A DNA stretch of 64,000 bases from Hyaloscypha bicolor E. Taxonomy: Eukaryota; Ascomycota; Leotiomycetes; Helotiales; Hyaloscyphaceae. A program made the position numbers and the translations under genes. This document shows positions 11,350 to 23,181 of the stretch, piece after piece (the first letter of the stretch is position 1; each line of letters begins with the position of its first letter). The DNA lies in contig NW_020194555.1 of assembly GCF_002865645.1 (NCBI RefSeq), positions 3,436,288-3,500,287 on the forward strand, read 5' to 3'. Under the pieces are notes generated by a model. The model was not told where the DNA came from and ran no database searches. It saw only the letters and a program-made list of their open reading frames with translations.

Positions 11350-13416
11350 CTAGTGGATAGCAAATGTCTTCCAATGGAGATTTTGCTCCGTTGAGTCTAG
11401 TCCCCAATGACGCCTCCTGGGGTTTCCGAGAGAGCGTTTGAGGATTGCCATTCCCCCGAGCATCAAGCCGTTCGTTGAAGAACCAGCCATAATAGCCTTC
11501 CAAGTCTCAAACCCGGGGCCATCTCCATCAACTTCATGTTCCCCAGAGTCCTGATCCCTAAACCGTAGACCGGTTGTGTCCATCCAGCACAGACCCAAAA
11601 GCTTGCAGGGCAATACAGGCCTGATTCGCTGGCCGAACTTTTCTGTGAGCAAGGCTTCTAAGTCATGCGCAGTTTGCCCCATCGGCCGGAATATGAGAAA
11701 GCTATTGTTGTATACACGACCACTTGGAAGGATTAAACCGGCAACAATATCCCCACATTGCGTCCATCTAGAAACAAGGGCCAACCTCCCACAACCTGTA
11801 CGTGCCAGGATGCCAGCGTTCCAGCTTCTAAGCCTCGAATGTGTAGAGCCCGTTCTGGTGGTTATGTCTGAAAGTACCTGGTATAGCCAATCAAGATCGT
11901 AGAATGTAAGCTCGCTGGGCTCGGAATGAGTCGTGTCATACAGACTATCCCATATATTTTTGCAAGTTTGGACACCAGAAAGGATATCTTCGTTCATGGT
12001 GTCTGGTCCCCAGATAGTCTTGTAAACATCCTCGCCCGCCAAGCCGTGAAAACTGCCTTCATACTCGACGATAGTAGGTTTAGCGGCCCTTAAGCAGCAA
12101 CGCCAGGCAATATTGGAGTCCTGGAGAAAGAGTTTAACCAGCCCCGACAGAGAGCTACTGCACCGCACGACCACGCCTAATTCTGCGCCCAAGCATGCCA
12201 GAATTGGAGGATCACGAACGAAAGTGTGTTGGATAATGTTGCTGATCTTAGGTTTCATCCAAAAGAGAGAACTAACATCCCTGACATCGCATTCAAAAAC
12301 CTGAGTGACCCAATCGTTGGAGGGGATTAGGGCGTCGTTCCTCTGAATTTCCCAATTGGGAGTCCACGAGGATAACCCGTTGCGTTGCGTTGATGGATCC
12401 ACAACATTGATTTCGTTGAAGAGTTCGCAGTGCAAGCCCTGATTAACTATGTAGCGAGCAAATGAATGGTACAAATGTAAATGATTCATGGAATAGTTGA
12501 TCCTCTCCCCGAGAGCGGCCCCATCTGAGGCAAAACCAAGGTGTGCAAATATCATATCCTTGGGATATGTGATACCTAGACCCCTTCTAGCTCTCAACAA
12601 GCTAAGCATAGTCACTGATGATTCATCCTCCAAATCTTTTAGTGAGCTGTTCGAATGCGGAGGCCTACTAGTACCCTCTCCTTTTCGATGTGTCTCGCGA
12701 GCTTGATGCATTTCTGAAAGTAGCTTCCATCCACGAATAACCTCGTCTTTGCCAGAATATCTTGACTGCACATGCCGAGCTAAGATACGGAAAAGAGTAT
12801 CCCACGGGAGGCGGTATTGTCCAAGTTGTACCCTGGGGTCCTTAGAAAATACGAGTTCCTGAAAGACCCAGACTCGTCGAAACCATGTCTGGCTCAGCAC
12901 TAAATCAGCAAGTCCAGACGAGAATCGTGATTCATGGAAGTCGGTCGATGCCCTGCTATTTAGTTCGTTGGCGTTTTTGGCTTCGAGAGGTCCAAGATAG
13001 ATCACGGTATGTTCTGCCACCGAGTAGATCTTTCCCATCATCGCAACCTGTCCCAATTTCTCTTTATCATCGATTTGATTGATGCATATAGCATCAGCCC
13101 AAACCAGTAAAGCTTTGTTCTCATGGCGCAAGTCGCGGAGTGCTGAAAATAGATTGATTGTTATTAGAAAGGGATTTCCATCAATCCAGATTGATTTGGT
13201 ATCGTTTGGATCGCCCCAGACATAGGAAAGCGCGGTGTAGTCATCGTAAATGTCCTCATAGATTTTGAGTGTCGAATGGATGAGGCTGCACTTCACTTCA
13301 GCTTGGCTGGATGAGGCTGGGTGAAGACAAATCAGTCGAATGCTGTCGGGCTCATCCAGTGGTCGGTAAGGAAACGTTGACCTGGTCGGAAGATTTTCGG
13401 CTGGAATGCTCGCCAT
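11350..13416 (-). CDS. HET-domain (heterokaryon incompatibility type) protein
   Basis: Single-exon 688-aa protein. Residues about 60-190 are a full HET domain with its hallmark blocks in order: YTALSYVWGDP, LLVWADAICINQIDDKEK, the MGKIYSVAEHTVIYLGP block and WFRRVWVFQE. HET proteins trigger or modulate cell death after fusion of unlike hyphae and are expanded in Pezizomycotina; only some have a proven role in incompatibility. The remaining 500 residues have no repeat or NACHT domain that I recognise, which is usual for the stand-alone HET class. No signal peptide or membrane span is seen. The reading frame is intact, with no stops or frameshifts. The partner or allele that would trigger it cannot be read from the window. 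Confidence 0.93.
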   Translation of the reverse strand: MASIPAENLPTRSTFPYRPLDEPDSIRLICLHPASSSQAEVKCSLIHSTLKIYEDIYDDYTALSYVWGDPNDTKSIWIDGNPFLITINLFSALRDLRHENKALLVWADAICINQIDDKEKLGQVAMMGKIYSVAEHTVIYLGPLEAKNANELNSRASTDFHESRFSSGLADLVLSQTWFRRVWVFQELVFSKDPRVQLGQYRLPWDTLFRILARHVQSRYSGKDEVIRGWKLLSEMHQARETHRKGEGTSRPPHSNSSLKDLEDESSVTMLSLLRARRGLGITYPKDMIFAHLGFASDGAALGERINYSMNHLHLYHSFARYIVNQGLHCELFNEINVVDPSTQRNGLSSWTPNWEIQRNDALIPSNDWVTQVFECDVRDVSSLFWMKPKISNIIQHTFVRDPPILACLGAELGVVVRCSSSLSGLVKLFLQDSNIAWRCCLRAAKPTIVEYEGSFHGLAGEDVYKTIWGPDTMNEDILSGVQTCKNIWDSLYDTTHSEPSELTFYDLDWLYQVLSDITTRTGSTHSRLRSWNAGILARTGCGRLALVSRWTQCGDIVAGLILPSGRVYNNSFLIFRPMGQTAHDLEALLTEKFGQRIRPVLPCKLLGLCWMDTTGLRFRDQDSGEHEVDGDGPGFETWKAIMAGSSTNGLMLGGMAILKRSLGNPRRRHWGLDSTEQNLHWKTFAIH

Positions 13417-14847
13417 TTTGGGTGGTGACGGTGCTGAAATCGAAGTTAGCGGTGAAGCGTATGAAAAGTGTCGTCGAGTTTGTTACAGCCTGGTGAACCA
13501 ACCCTAGAGATATTCGAGAATGTAGGTCACGTGCCAGGCATCCATTTCTGTCAGGCTGTCTTGAAATTGGCAAAAACACGAATGGAATCCTTGAAAGAAC
13601 GACATCAAGAGAGTCCCTAAGACTCAGAAACAGGATCAAAAGTCGCAGCAGCCCAATGATGCTCTTGCGGGAGATGCGCAAGCCGTTGGTCGACTACCAG
13701 GCTCAGGCAAGTCCCTCGGTACCTCTATAGAGATACTTCAGACCTCTAAAGGGCAAGCAGTGGCTCATAAGCTCAACGAAACGAGCGAAGGTCAAACGGC
13801 CCATCTGACCGATGCAAATGCAGACAGATACTTTCTGCTACTGTATGATGGGAGGTTTGATCAACGCGCGAACACTAACGACCCCCTATCCATGAAATCA
13901 AAAGCAAGCTCCATATCCCTGGACATTCTAGAATCCTTCCAGAGCCTTTCGTATTCTTAATCTGAATATCGCATGTTACAGCCCCTGAATGCATGGGCTC
14001 TAACTTTAGACCCATGGTAGAGAAAAAGCAAATGTAGAAGACAGAAGAAATGAGATGTTCTTCTCCCGGAACGAAGCAAGCCTCATTGAGGAGAGCGTAA
14101 CAAACAGTTGATGTGCATCCCGTCGTCCAGTGCTATCAATGGCGAGATTTGGAGATGTGATGGCATGTTGTATTTTGCTGCTCCCCAGGGATATCCCCAT
14201 CATCTTCGGCGTGGGGGCCGGAGGGAAATGAGTAAAATCATTGAAGAGAGAAAAGAACTTGGGGAACTCTGAGGAAGGAAAAGTGCTGTATCTTGCTCGT
14301 GACGGAAACGGGCAGGCTGGTAGCAGATGGAAGGAACCAAGCAGAAGTCTCCGTATCAAAATCGTGTTTTTAGACCGAAGCCCAGCCTGTTGAGAGGAAA
14401 GCTGCGGCCGTCCCCGAGCTTGGGAATTTGAATTGGCTCAGAACCAATCACAAGGGCCGAATTTGCTTCAGATTCTTCCTTATCGTGATCTGCTCGCTAG
14501 GCGTGCCCCCCCAATCCTTGAGCCTGTGTGGGGTTTTGCTTCTTCCAAGTGCAGACTGCGATTCGATTCGAGCAGCTCGCCGCTTTGTCAGCACACTCTT
14601 TCTTTTCGACCTCTCGCAGCACTCCCCGGAGATTCTCCAGCTTCTGGATGGACCGCAGGTAATCAAGGAAAATTGGCGGAATCTAGCGACCTCTGCTCCA
14701 CCAACTTCTTCATCCAACGCGGCAGAGAATCCTCCCTCTGTGCTACCTCACGCGATCCGCGATACGATAGTGAGGACCGACGCTGAAGAATTGGAATTCT
14801 ACCCGGGAAATCGAATCCACGATTTGCGTAGACTTGAGCCCCACCAT
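13417..14847. other. Divergent promoter region between HET and nirA-like genes
   Basis: No gene is supported here. The last 400 bp is pyrimidine-rich and continuous with the open frame upstream of the regulator, so it is probably its leader. No repeats were noticed. Confidence 0.5.
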
Positions 14848-17676
14848 ATGGCGGAATTCAATGATGCAGGACCGATAACGATGCGAGGAGGAATGGGCGG
14901 GGACTTCTCCATGAATCTAGATAACGGGGTCGCGGGCGGAAGCGGGGCAACCAAGAAGAAGCCGAGGAGCAGTCGAGATGCTGCTGCAATCAAGAGACGC
15001 TGTGTCAGTACCGCGTGTATTGCGTGCCGAAGACGGAAGTCGAAATGCGATGGCAATACACCGAGTTGTGCGGCCTGCTCGAGTGTCTATGGAACCGGTG
15101 AGTGGATAGAGAAGCTGTCAAAGAGCGTAGACTGACATTTGCAGAATGTGTATACGACCCGAACAGCGACCATCGGCGGAAGGGCGTCTACAAAGAGAAG
15201 ATCGATAGTCTGAAGACGAAGAACTCGACACTGCAGACCCTGATACAAGCAATATTGAATGCTGCAGAGGACGATGTTCCGAACCTAGTTCGCCAAATCC
15301 GAACTTGTGAAAGCCTGGATGACGTCGCAGACAGTATACTCAGACAAGAAAATGGCCTCGAGGATGAGGAGGATGAATTCGATGAAAACTCTGCATATAC
15401 CACCGCATCCTTGCCCACCTTCGAGACAGAATTGTCTGGCAAAATGGGAGAACTAAGATTAGAGAACGGCTCGGTGAGATTTTTAGGAGGAACTTCGAAT
15501 CTGATATATCTGGATCCAACGGATGAGGACGACGGTGGGGATGGATCAGAACTTGTTGAGCAGCAAGATGACCCGTTGACAAGTTGGACAACTGTTACGA
15601 ATGATACGGAAGTCATTGTGCATCTTATCAACATGTATTTCACATGGCATTATCCCTTCTTTACAACTTTATCGAAGAGCCTTTTCTACCGAGATTTCCT
15701 ACTAGGAAAGCCACAAGGAACGCCAAAACGAACTGTGTATTGCTCGAGTCTCCTGGTCAATGCAATGTTAGCACTAGGTTGCCATTTTACGAACTCCCCG
15801 AAAGGTTGCGCCGATCCCAACGATCCAACTACCAAAGGAGATGCCTTCTTCGCTGAAGCTAAAAGGCTAATTGTGGATAATGATGAATATGAAAAGCCGA
15901 GATTGACCACGATTCAAGCATTGGCATTGATGTCTGTCAGGGAAGCGGGATGTGGCCGAGAAGCCAAAGGTTGGGTGTATTCAGGAATGAGCTTCCGCAT
16001 GGCTCAAGACATGGGCTTAAACCTGGATTCTGGTGGAATGACCAATAACAAAGAGCCAATGGACGAGAAAGAAATCGATGCCCGAAGAGTAACATTTTGG
16101 GGCTGTTTCTTGTTCGACAAGTGCTGGTCTAATTACCTTGGACGATTACCCCAGTTACCTGTTTCAAACATAACAGCTCCCAAGTACGATGTCTTCCCTG
16201 ATGAAGATGCAGATATCTGGTCACCCTACACAGACAATGGAATTGGCCAATTGCATTCCCAGGCGTCTCGGACAAGAGCGGTTGCTTTACAGCTCTCGAG
16301 TCTATGCGAAATAAGTAGTGATTTACTGATTTTCTTTTACCATCCCCAGTATCTTGACAAGTCTGTTGGGAGATCACAAGAATTGAAGAAATTGAGTGAG
16401 CTGCAAACAAGATTAGAAGCATGGAGAAGAGACCTTCCGAAGGAGCTTGAGCCGAAGGAAGGGCAATTGCCAAATGTCCTACTGATGCAGTATATTTCAC
16501 CCCAACTTACCAAATGGCCTGCACTAACAAAACCATAGCATGTTCTTCCACCTCTTATATATCCACTTGTTCCGTCCCTTCCTCAAGTATAATCCTTCAA
16601 CCTCTCCATTACCTTCACATGTTTCACCTCGAAAACTATGTACTCAAGCGGCGGGATCTATCTCTAAACTCATGCGCCTCTATAAACGTACCTACGGTCT
16701 ACGTCAAATCTGCAATATTGCCGTATATATCGTTCATTCAGCCTGCACCATCCACCTGCTGCAACTTCCGGAAAAGACGGCCAAGCGGGACATAATCCAC
16801 GGAGTCAAACATCTCGAAGAGGTAGCCGAGGACTGGCTTTGTGCTCGCCGAACCCTCAGTATCCTGAGTGTCTTAGGCCGGAAATGGAAGATCGAGCTTC
16901 CCGAAGAAGCCGCTGTGGTATTTGCTCGGACAGACGCAAAGTATGGCTACTTCAGTACCGCAGATGTGCCATCACCAAAACAAGAACTCATTGTTGCTAC
17001 ACCTCCATCAACAACCACGTCACCACCTCGACCACCAATACCGCCCCCACAGACCCAAAACCGTGTGAGAAACACGAACCAACTGCAGCAGAGTCTTTAC
17101 AGTTACCAACCCGACACCCAGAATATCCCACCAACTTTCCTGGCAATGTCTAAACCCCAAACCGTACAAAATATAATGGGCATTTCATCTCAACCCACAC
17201 TGGTAAATCAACCCACTACCAGCGGCAGCAATGGTATCGGATCAATGAACACCATTCCCGCCTCGCCTCTCTCCGCCATCCCACATCCCCGCCACCCTTA
17301 CACCAATCCAAATCCCGCGCCCCGCGCAACAAGGACACCTTCCAACGACCTACCACGCACAAACTCAGGCGTCACATCCGAAGCCTCTGGCCCCATGACT
17401 CGCCAAGTGAGTCCAAACACAATGTTCGGTGGCGTTGACGCATTAGTCGAGAGCCAAGATTGGTGGCTCCGAGATCAAGCTAGTCTAGCAATCGGTTTTG
17501 ACAACTGGATGGGGAATCCGGCTGGAGACATGAACGACGGACCAAATGCCACGAACAAGGTGTTGAACGGAGGAGGCATGGATCCGATGGCTGGTGTTGG
17601 AACGGGCTTTTATATGCCGCCGAGTAATGGGCGAGGAAATGACGGTTTTGGAGATGATGACTGGACTTATGGTTGA
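14848..17676 (+). CDS. nirA: Zn2Cys6 regulator, NirA/NIT4-like nitrate-assimilation activator
   Basis: Three exons (14848-15097, 15145-16489, 16539-17676) with 47- and 49-bp introns give 910 aa. The Zn2Cys6 cluster is C-x2-C-x6-C-x6-C-x2-C-x7-C at residues 57-85; intron 1 splits it and the sixth Cys comes from exon 2. It is followed at once by VYDPNSDHRRKGVYKEKID and a short coiled coil, the arrangement I recall for NirA and NIT4. The middle carries a Fungal_trans domain (YFTWHYPFF, AKGWVYSGMSFRMAQDMGLN, ARRVTFWGCFLFDKCWS). The second junction restores LLMHMFFHLLYIHLFRPF. The C-terminal third is Pro/Asn/Ser-rich and probably an activation region. Known NirA/NIT4 proteins turn on nitrate and nitrite reductase genes with a GATA factor. 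No nitrate genes are in this window. The start codon is a choice; the frame is open further upstream. Confidence 0.85.
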
Positions 17677-18178
17677 GCATTTCGATGTTGATTTGGTTAT
17701 GAGAAGACGACTTACGATTGTGTTGATGAGAGCAAGGTCTGTGGTATTGGGTCAGATTGGTGGGAGGCTCTACTGGATGGTACATCAGCGATGGAGTTGT
17801 TTTCACATTCTATTTTGAAATCGGAGTTACTCCACTCAAGTGAGATACGTTAGCGGAATGGTTGAAGAAGAGAACGCTCACTGTTTATCTGATGTTGAAG
17901 TTCAAGATTGTCGTGCACTCTACCCAATGCCTATTCTGCGGTGATTATACAGTTGGAGCGGGATTGGGAGGTACCTGGTATCACGTGATTTATACCATTT
18001 CTTAAAATTGCCAAGGGAACTCAGATCCGCATCCTCTGAATGATAGCGAAGCGGCGACTAAAACGAAGATTTACTTATTCCTGATGCTAATTGGCGCCTG
18101 AGCAGACGCTTGAATGTTAAGCACTACAGATTTTTCTTCCGAGTGGAGGTGAAGAATAATGAGTGAATCTGGAGCCGC
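17677..18178. other. Intergenic region 3' of nirA-like gene
   Basis: It presumably contains the 3' UTR. I see no coding sequence. Confidence 0.4.
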
Positions 18179-18445
18179 CAAAGAGTTTTGTTGTATGTCG
18201 CATTTCCTTATAAGCGCACTGGCAAAACGCTAGCAGCGCTAGCCACTATATATTATATGCAACAAAGCGTTAAAACTTTCACTTAATTCACTTCCTTTTT
18301 CTTCACTCTCATTATTAGACAGAGATCACTTATTGCACTATTCACAACTAGATGAATTCAAGCTTTAACTCTTTGTTTTTCAGCACCAGCAAAAAAATAG
18401 CACTGCTAGCGCACTTATAAGGATTGCAATATGCAACAACTCTTG
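18179..18445. mobile_element. MITE-like palindromic element, 267 bp
   Basis: The two ends are imperfect inverted repeats of about 40 bp: 18179-18222 starts CAAAGAGTTTTGTTG and, reversed, 18445-18406 starts CAAGAGTTGTTGC; both share CCTTATAAG exactly and continue into GCGC-CT-GC. Most mismatches are C/T or G/A. The interior has no coding capacity and is AT-rich. A subterminal copy of the ATATGCAACAA end lies at 18255-18276, so the left 95 bp looks like a smaller nested copy. No flanking duplication is obvious (GGAGCCGC left, AAACTAGA right). The CA...TG ends recall hAT-type elements, but that assignment is weak. Confidence 0.55.
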
Positions 18446-19414
18446 AAACTAGAAATCGCTATTCACCTTTTTTACGTATAAGTAAATAAAATAAAATACC
18501 CCAGCCTCGCTCCCCAAGAAACGCGATAGATGACCTTTCGCCTTTGCTGTCAAACCTAGAGCTATCCAAGGTTCTTGTTCTCAGTTTCATCACAATGCTG
18601 AGAAGGCCTGGATCAGTATACGTCTTCGACTTCGAGTTTCGCGCGACCTCAGACTGCTCTTTAAATATGCAACGGGTGACACACAGATACATGTTCTCTG
18701 GATGAGAATAGAGTAGATTTTCATCTCAAGTCCTGAGACGAGAAGAGACGAAAGGGATAACGAGAGGTGCTTTGTTACAGTCTCGTCCGGTGTTCAGTGG
18801 GGTATTGGGATGTAACTCTCGCGTCCTTTCTCATCCGATATTAAAGTTGAGCTTCAATAGACATTTCATTGTACCAAAAAGCTCTGGAACATTGAGTCGA
18901 TGTGCAACAAAAATCCGAGGGATACAATTCACTCTAAGTGAATAGACCAGACGGGTAGTCCGAGGTGTGGAAGAATAAATAGAGCTAAGGGTTTAAGCGA
19001 GTAAAAAAGGGGGAAGTCACTCTGCCTCTTGTAAACTCAAAAGTCACCTCACACTCAGAATAGCAATAGGCGCAGGAACTTCCGTATCCATGATATTTTA
19101 CAAACTCTATAGGAAGCACCACAACGCCATCTCGTTTCTTGCGATCCAGCCGTAAAGCCATTTCTTCCAACCACCTGTAACATAGCCTCGTAAAGCAACT
19201 ACAAAAAGTAAACCCGCAATTGCTATGGATTGCTCTGACAAGTGCCATTATGGTGAGGATAATGATGAGTTTGAGTGATTGTGAGGGAGGATTTGCTGGG
19301 GGATGCTTTGACAAGTACGATTAGACGGTGTCCATTCGAGCATTGCTGGGTATGCTTAAAGGTGCTAGTAGCTCATTCGTGTATATCAAACGATAATTTA
19401 CACTAGCTATTGCA
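18446..19414. other. Intergenic region 3' of PPG1
   Basis: An AT-rich stretch downstream of the phosphatase gene. A reverse-strand 109-codon frame at 18985-19314 is Cys-rich but has no signal peptide and no resemblance that I can place, so it was not called. Confidence 0.4.
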
Positions 19415-20834
19415 CTATAGGAAATATTCGACCTGAGGCTTCTTTGCCGGCATGCCTCTCGAGTCCTGTGGCGCCGCCTGGAACACCCTATACCGCCTCG
19501 CAGGACCACTCAGAAGAACTTTCTCCTTCTCCTTCAAGAGCCCGGTTATACCACCATCGCTTCTGTTCACCTCCCCATTACTTCGCGAGATGATGCCCTC
19601 ACCGCTTCCATCTTCGCCGAGCTCGAGAATGGCGGCGACGTTACCGCATCTGTAGCAGTAGTTTGGCGCTGACCAAACTGTCACGATGCTCGCGTCGAAC
19701 ATCTCCTTGAATCCTTCCATGACCAGTTGATGTGCCCGTGCTATCAATGATAGGTCATTGGCGTGGTTGAAGACTTTGACGATGTCGGCGCCGAAAAGGA
19801 ATCCTGCCCCTCGAGGAGACAGACCCCAGCCGTCGATTTCGTCGGGATCTGACCAGAGCAGATCACACATTGCTCCTTCGTGGGGTACTTCTTGCTTTCG
19901 GTCTAGTAACCGGATCTTGTCTACTGTGTCGATGAGGGGTGATAAGCCGCCGTGGACGCAGAGTACTGCTCCTCCTGGATTTCCGACGCTACCTCCGCTA
20001 GATCCCGATGCTCCAGTTCCTGGTGCCCCCGTCTTCGCTGGTGATGATCCCTTCGCACCGCCTACAGTCTTCACTGTCTTCTGTCGTGGGAATCTCTTTA
20101 CAATCCCTCCATCAGAACTCAATACCTCGATCTCGATATCTGGGTCGAGGTATTCTTGTGTTGATGTGAGGCTGCTCGAGGGAGCAGTTACTTTCTGTTT
20201 TGACGGCTCCAGTGTACTTGAGGCACCGAGTACAATAGCACCGAGAGCTAGATAATCAAAGACTTCGCAGCAATATCTCCATACATTTGCACTTCCATAT
20301 TTCCGTAGACATTCATCGTAGAAGCCGTAAACTGTTGTGATTTGTCTTGACTCGTGGTTGCCTCGTATTAAGGTCATTCGGTCCGGGTATCGTACTTTGA
20401 GGCATAAAAGGAGAAGGAAGGATTCGAGAGAGTAGAAGCCTCGGTCGACGAAATCGCCTGGGTGAATTAGCAATCAGGGTTTTGAGTTCCTCTGAGAAGC
20501 CTACCCATGAACAGATAATTGGTATCTGGCACATCGCCGCCCACGCGAAATAACTCCATAAGGTCATGAAATTGTCCATGAATATCACCGCATATCTGGA
20601 CCCATCAGCATGCATCCAAAGCTCTGTTTGAAGCTCATACCGTCACTGGTGCCGTCACAGTCACCACATTCCCCTCCTCGATCAACAGCTCTCGCGCCTT
20701 GTGGCACAATTCCCGGACCTGTGCTTCTGGTATAGGTCTGCATGCTCGAAGCTGCGCAATGGCTCTGCATTTCATCTTAGCCAACTATGCCAAAACTTTG
20801 GACAGAGTGAAGCATACCTGTCGAGGTCGCTCAT
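19415..20834 (-). CDS. PPG1: PPG1-type serine/threonine protein phosphatase (PP2A family)
   Basis: Four exons (20834-20818, 20764-20641, 20595-20505, 20457-19415) with introns of 53, 45 and 47 bp give 424 aa. The first exon is only 17 nt and the protein starts [21 protein letters not shown]. All metal-binding phosphatase motifs are present: GDIHG (50-54), GDFVDRG (78-84), GNHE (110-113), VHGG and the [11 protein letters not shown] block. The end is VEYFL, close to the methylated YFL tail of PP2A-type enzymes. Residues 154-239 form a Ser/Gly/Pro-rich insertion between the GAIV and [11 protein letters not shown] strands, and there is a basic extension before the tail. Yeast Ppg1 acts in the Far complex and counters Atg32 phosphorylation in mitophagy; the role here is by homology. 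Confidence 0.92.
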
Positions 20835-21486
20835 CTTGAATACGTCGAGTCTGCAAGTCCCACAGAATTCGTAGTGCTAGCAAGTCTGTCTATCACCTTT
20901 CCACAATCCTTCTCGAGCGCTTCCCAGTCGGTTCAAGCCCCAGAGAATCTCGGGCGCATCGAGCGTGGCGGGAAAGGCTGAAGGCCCAATGTGAATCCTC
21001 CTGTCCTTCAAATGGCCTGGATCACCTTCTACCGCAATCGCACGACCCGATACTAGCACAGCAAAGTCCCAGGAAATGGGCCGTCCACTATTCGTCTCTT
21101 CGTCGCAAGCTACGTTATCATGTGTGTCGTGATTATTTTTGGCACATTCCCAGCCTTGAAGATTGATGCACGCCGAGATCAGCGCTAGACGGCGCTAATG
21201 CCCCGAAGAGGCTAGCCTTCACGAGCTCCTTCAAGCTCAAAATGTATCGTTCCACCTCACTTCACTCCAACCCCTCACCCACTTCCTCCCGATTCACAGA
21301 TGCGGCGATAGGTAATACCTCTAATACCCACCAACTCGTGTCAATTGACTAACCTAATGACCCTCAGCACCCCGGAAACGCAATTCACTCTTCTCCTCCG
21401 CGAATCCGGGACCTGCATGCCAATTCCACTTCTCAGTCAGGTCATTCGTTCCAGGTTCGAGGCAGAAGGGAGAAAAAGTATATAAA
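20835..21486. other. Divergent promoter between PPG1 and small membrane protein gene
   Basis: It serves as the 5' region of both neighbours. Both strands are open for about 100 codons near 20877-21197, but neither frame resembles a known family, so I treat it as leader or promoter. Confidence 0.4.
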
Positions 21487-21873
21487 ATGCCTCCACATAT
21501 GCACCCCCGCTCCCGCCTTACCTCCTCCCTCTTCGCAACCACACTCTTCGCATCCTTCTTCGTCGTCGCCCTACCACACGTTCTCCCCTGTCCCGCGCCA
21601 CGAGTCCTGTATGCAGATGATGGGACGCCGATACCTAGGAAGCGAAGGCGGAGACCGCCTATGTGTCCAGCTCCAGACGAGGAAAACGAGTCAAAAGAGG
21701 ACGGTTTAGGTGCAGGGATAGAGGAGGGGGGAGTGGAAGATGGTGATATGGAGGGGAAGGGAGAGAAAAGGGTGGTGAAGAGGGAATGTCCTGTTCCGAA
21801 GCCGGGAGGGATTGTAGGCGAGATTTTGGGGTTCAAGTCGAGTAGTGGGGAGAAGGGGAGTAAGCCGCCTTGA
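21487..21873 (+). CDS. Small single-span membrane protein of unknown function
   Basis: A 128-aa frame starts after TATAAA with MPPHMHPRSR. A hydrophobic helix (residues about 11-31, SSLFATTLFASFFVVALPHVLP) follows a basic N-terminus, fitting a signal anchor or a mitochondrial inner-membrane segment. Next come a PCPAPRVLYADD block, a run of basic residues (RKRRRRPP), an acidic low-complexity middle and a C-terminal ECPVPKPGGIVGEILGF block. The folded-looking ends around a variable middle suggest a real conserved small protein rather than a chance frame, although a 188-codon frame overlaps on the other strand. I cannot assign a function. No intron is needed. Confidence 0.55.
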   Translation: MPPHMHPRSRLTSSLFATTLFASFFVVALPHVLPCPAPRVLYADDGTPIPRKRRRRPPMCPAPDEENESKEDGLGAGIEEGGVEDGDMEGKGEKRVVKRECPVPKPGGIVGEILGFKSSSGEKGSKPP

Positions 21874-23179
21874 CGAGAGGAAATGAGAAGAGTGAGGTTG
21901 AGGTTTGATTTATTGTACATATTCTCGAGTTCGAATGAAGGTCTGTTACAATATTGCAGGAGGTATTGGCGTCTTGGAAAGCCTATTTGTGATTATGGCG
22001 AAGGATGGCAAGTTGATGTTGCTGTACATATTAAGAGCTCGCGAAGAATTCATTTTTGACTCTAAAGCTCCTGGACTTGCATAATTTCTAAGGTATCCTT
22101 GCCACTTCTCAAGTCGAGGACTTGTTGACTTTCAATCACCATTATCTTCAGCATATTTCAACAATAAGCTTATGCATTTAACAGGCTCCCGGTCGTACTC
22201 AGAATCTCCAGGGTCAATATATTTGTGAAAAAATATGCAAAGTCTAATAATCACGGTCTACAGCAAAACTCAAAAACTCTTATCGAAACTGGAATTGGAC
22301 CCCAATATCTAAACAAGTCTAGAACATCCAAGTTCTCTTCTAGAAATGCCACACCAAAGGATCAAAATCATTCACTCCCTCTATATTCACTTTGGCCCTC
22401 AACAACACCTCACCCCCCCTTCCTGCTCTACATGCATCCATCCCTCCACTTGCCGTATTCCTGGTTTTGAAGTCGACATAAAAGAACGCCCCGACCCCCG
22501 ACAAGCGAAGGGAAACCAGATGCAGGCGGAGTTCGATAGGATGCGCCAGACCAAACCAAAGCATATCTCCCAGCAAGAAGCGAAGGGAAAGGAGTCCGAG
22601 TTTCAAGCTCCACATTCCCTCTCTTATGCTGCCGTCAACGAGGATACCGTTACGCTTTGCACTGATACCTGTATTCCATTGTTGTCAAGGGTTTTTTTAC
22701 TGTCACCAAATTGCTTTTTTCTCCCACCTATCTTGTCCGAAGAGAAGGGTTTCTATGGCGGACTTCCACACTTCAGAGCCACGATGATTAATGAAGCAAA
22801 ACTGAGAATAAAATAGAGACTTCCGCGGAGCAAAACAGCAACTCAGCTTCCTCGAACCTTTGTGCAATCGAAGGGCTGATCATAATTTGTTCTAGCCCCA
22901 CTAGTCACAATCTACCTAACGTCTACATGCGCTTGAACGCTTCTAGAAAAGGCAAGAAAATCTTCGCAGAGCGCAAAACCTACCAATAAAATGAGAAAAC
23001 AAATGAACCCAATAAAAAGCTCTCCTCCCCCACTTAGGATAACGACTTGTAGTATAGTTCAACCCAGCCACATCTGGTCGTTGAATACCATGTTTTTCGA
23101 TCTTAGGAAAGCTAATGGCATGGTGCCTCGCTACTTCAGTGTTTCAGGCCGTCGTTCGTTCTTTCCGCTGACAGAACTC
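21874..23179. other. Intergenic region left of the transposon
   Basis: Only low-quality frames are seen (for example 22346-22816), without family resemblance. No repeat was recognised up to the TA duplication. Confidence 0.4.
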
Positions 23180-23181
23180 TA

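Noticed and set aside
18985..19314. Cys-rich 109-codon reverse frame
   Set aside because: No signal peptide, no repeat or domain, and placed in the 3' flank of PPG1.
20877..21197. Protein-like reverse-strand frame upstream of PPG1
   Set aside because: The opposite strand is equally open, no family resemblance was found, and it lies where the PPG1 leader is expected.
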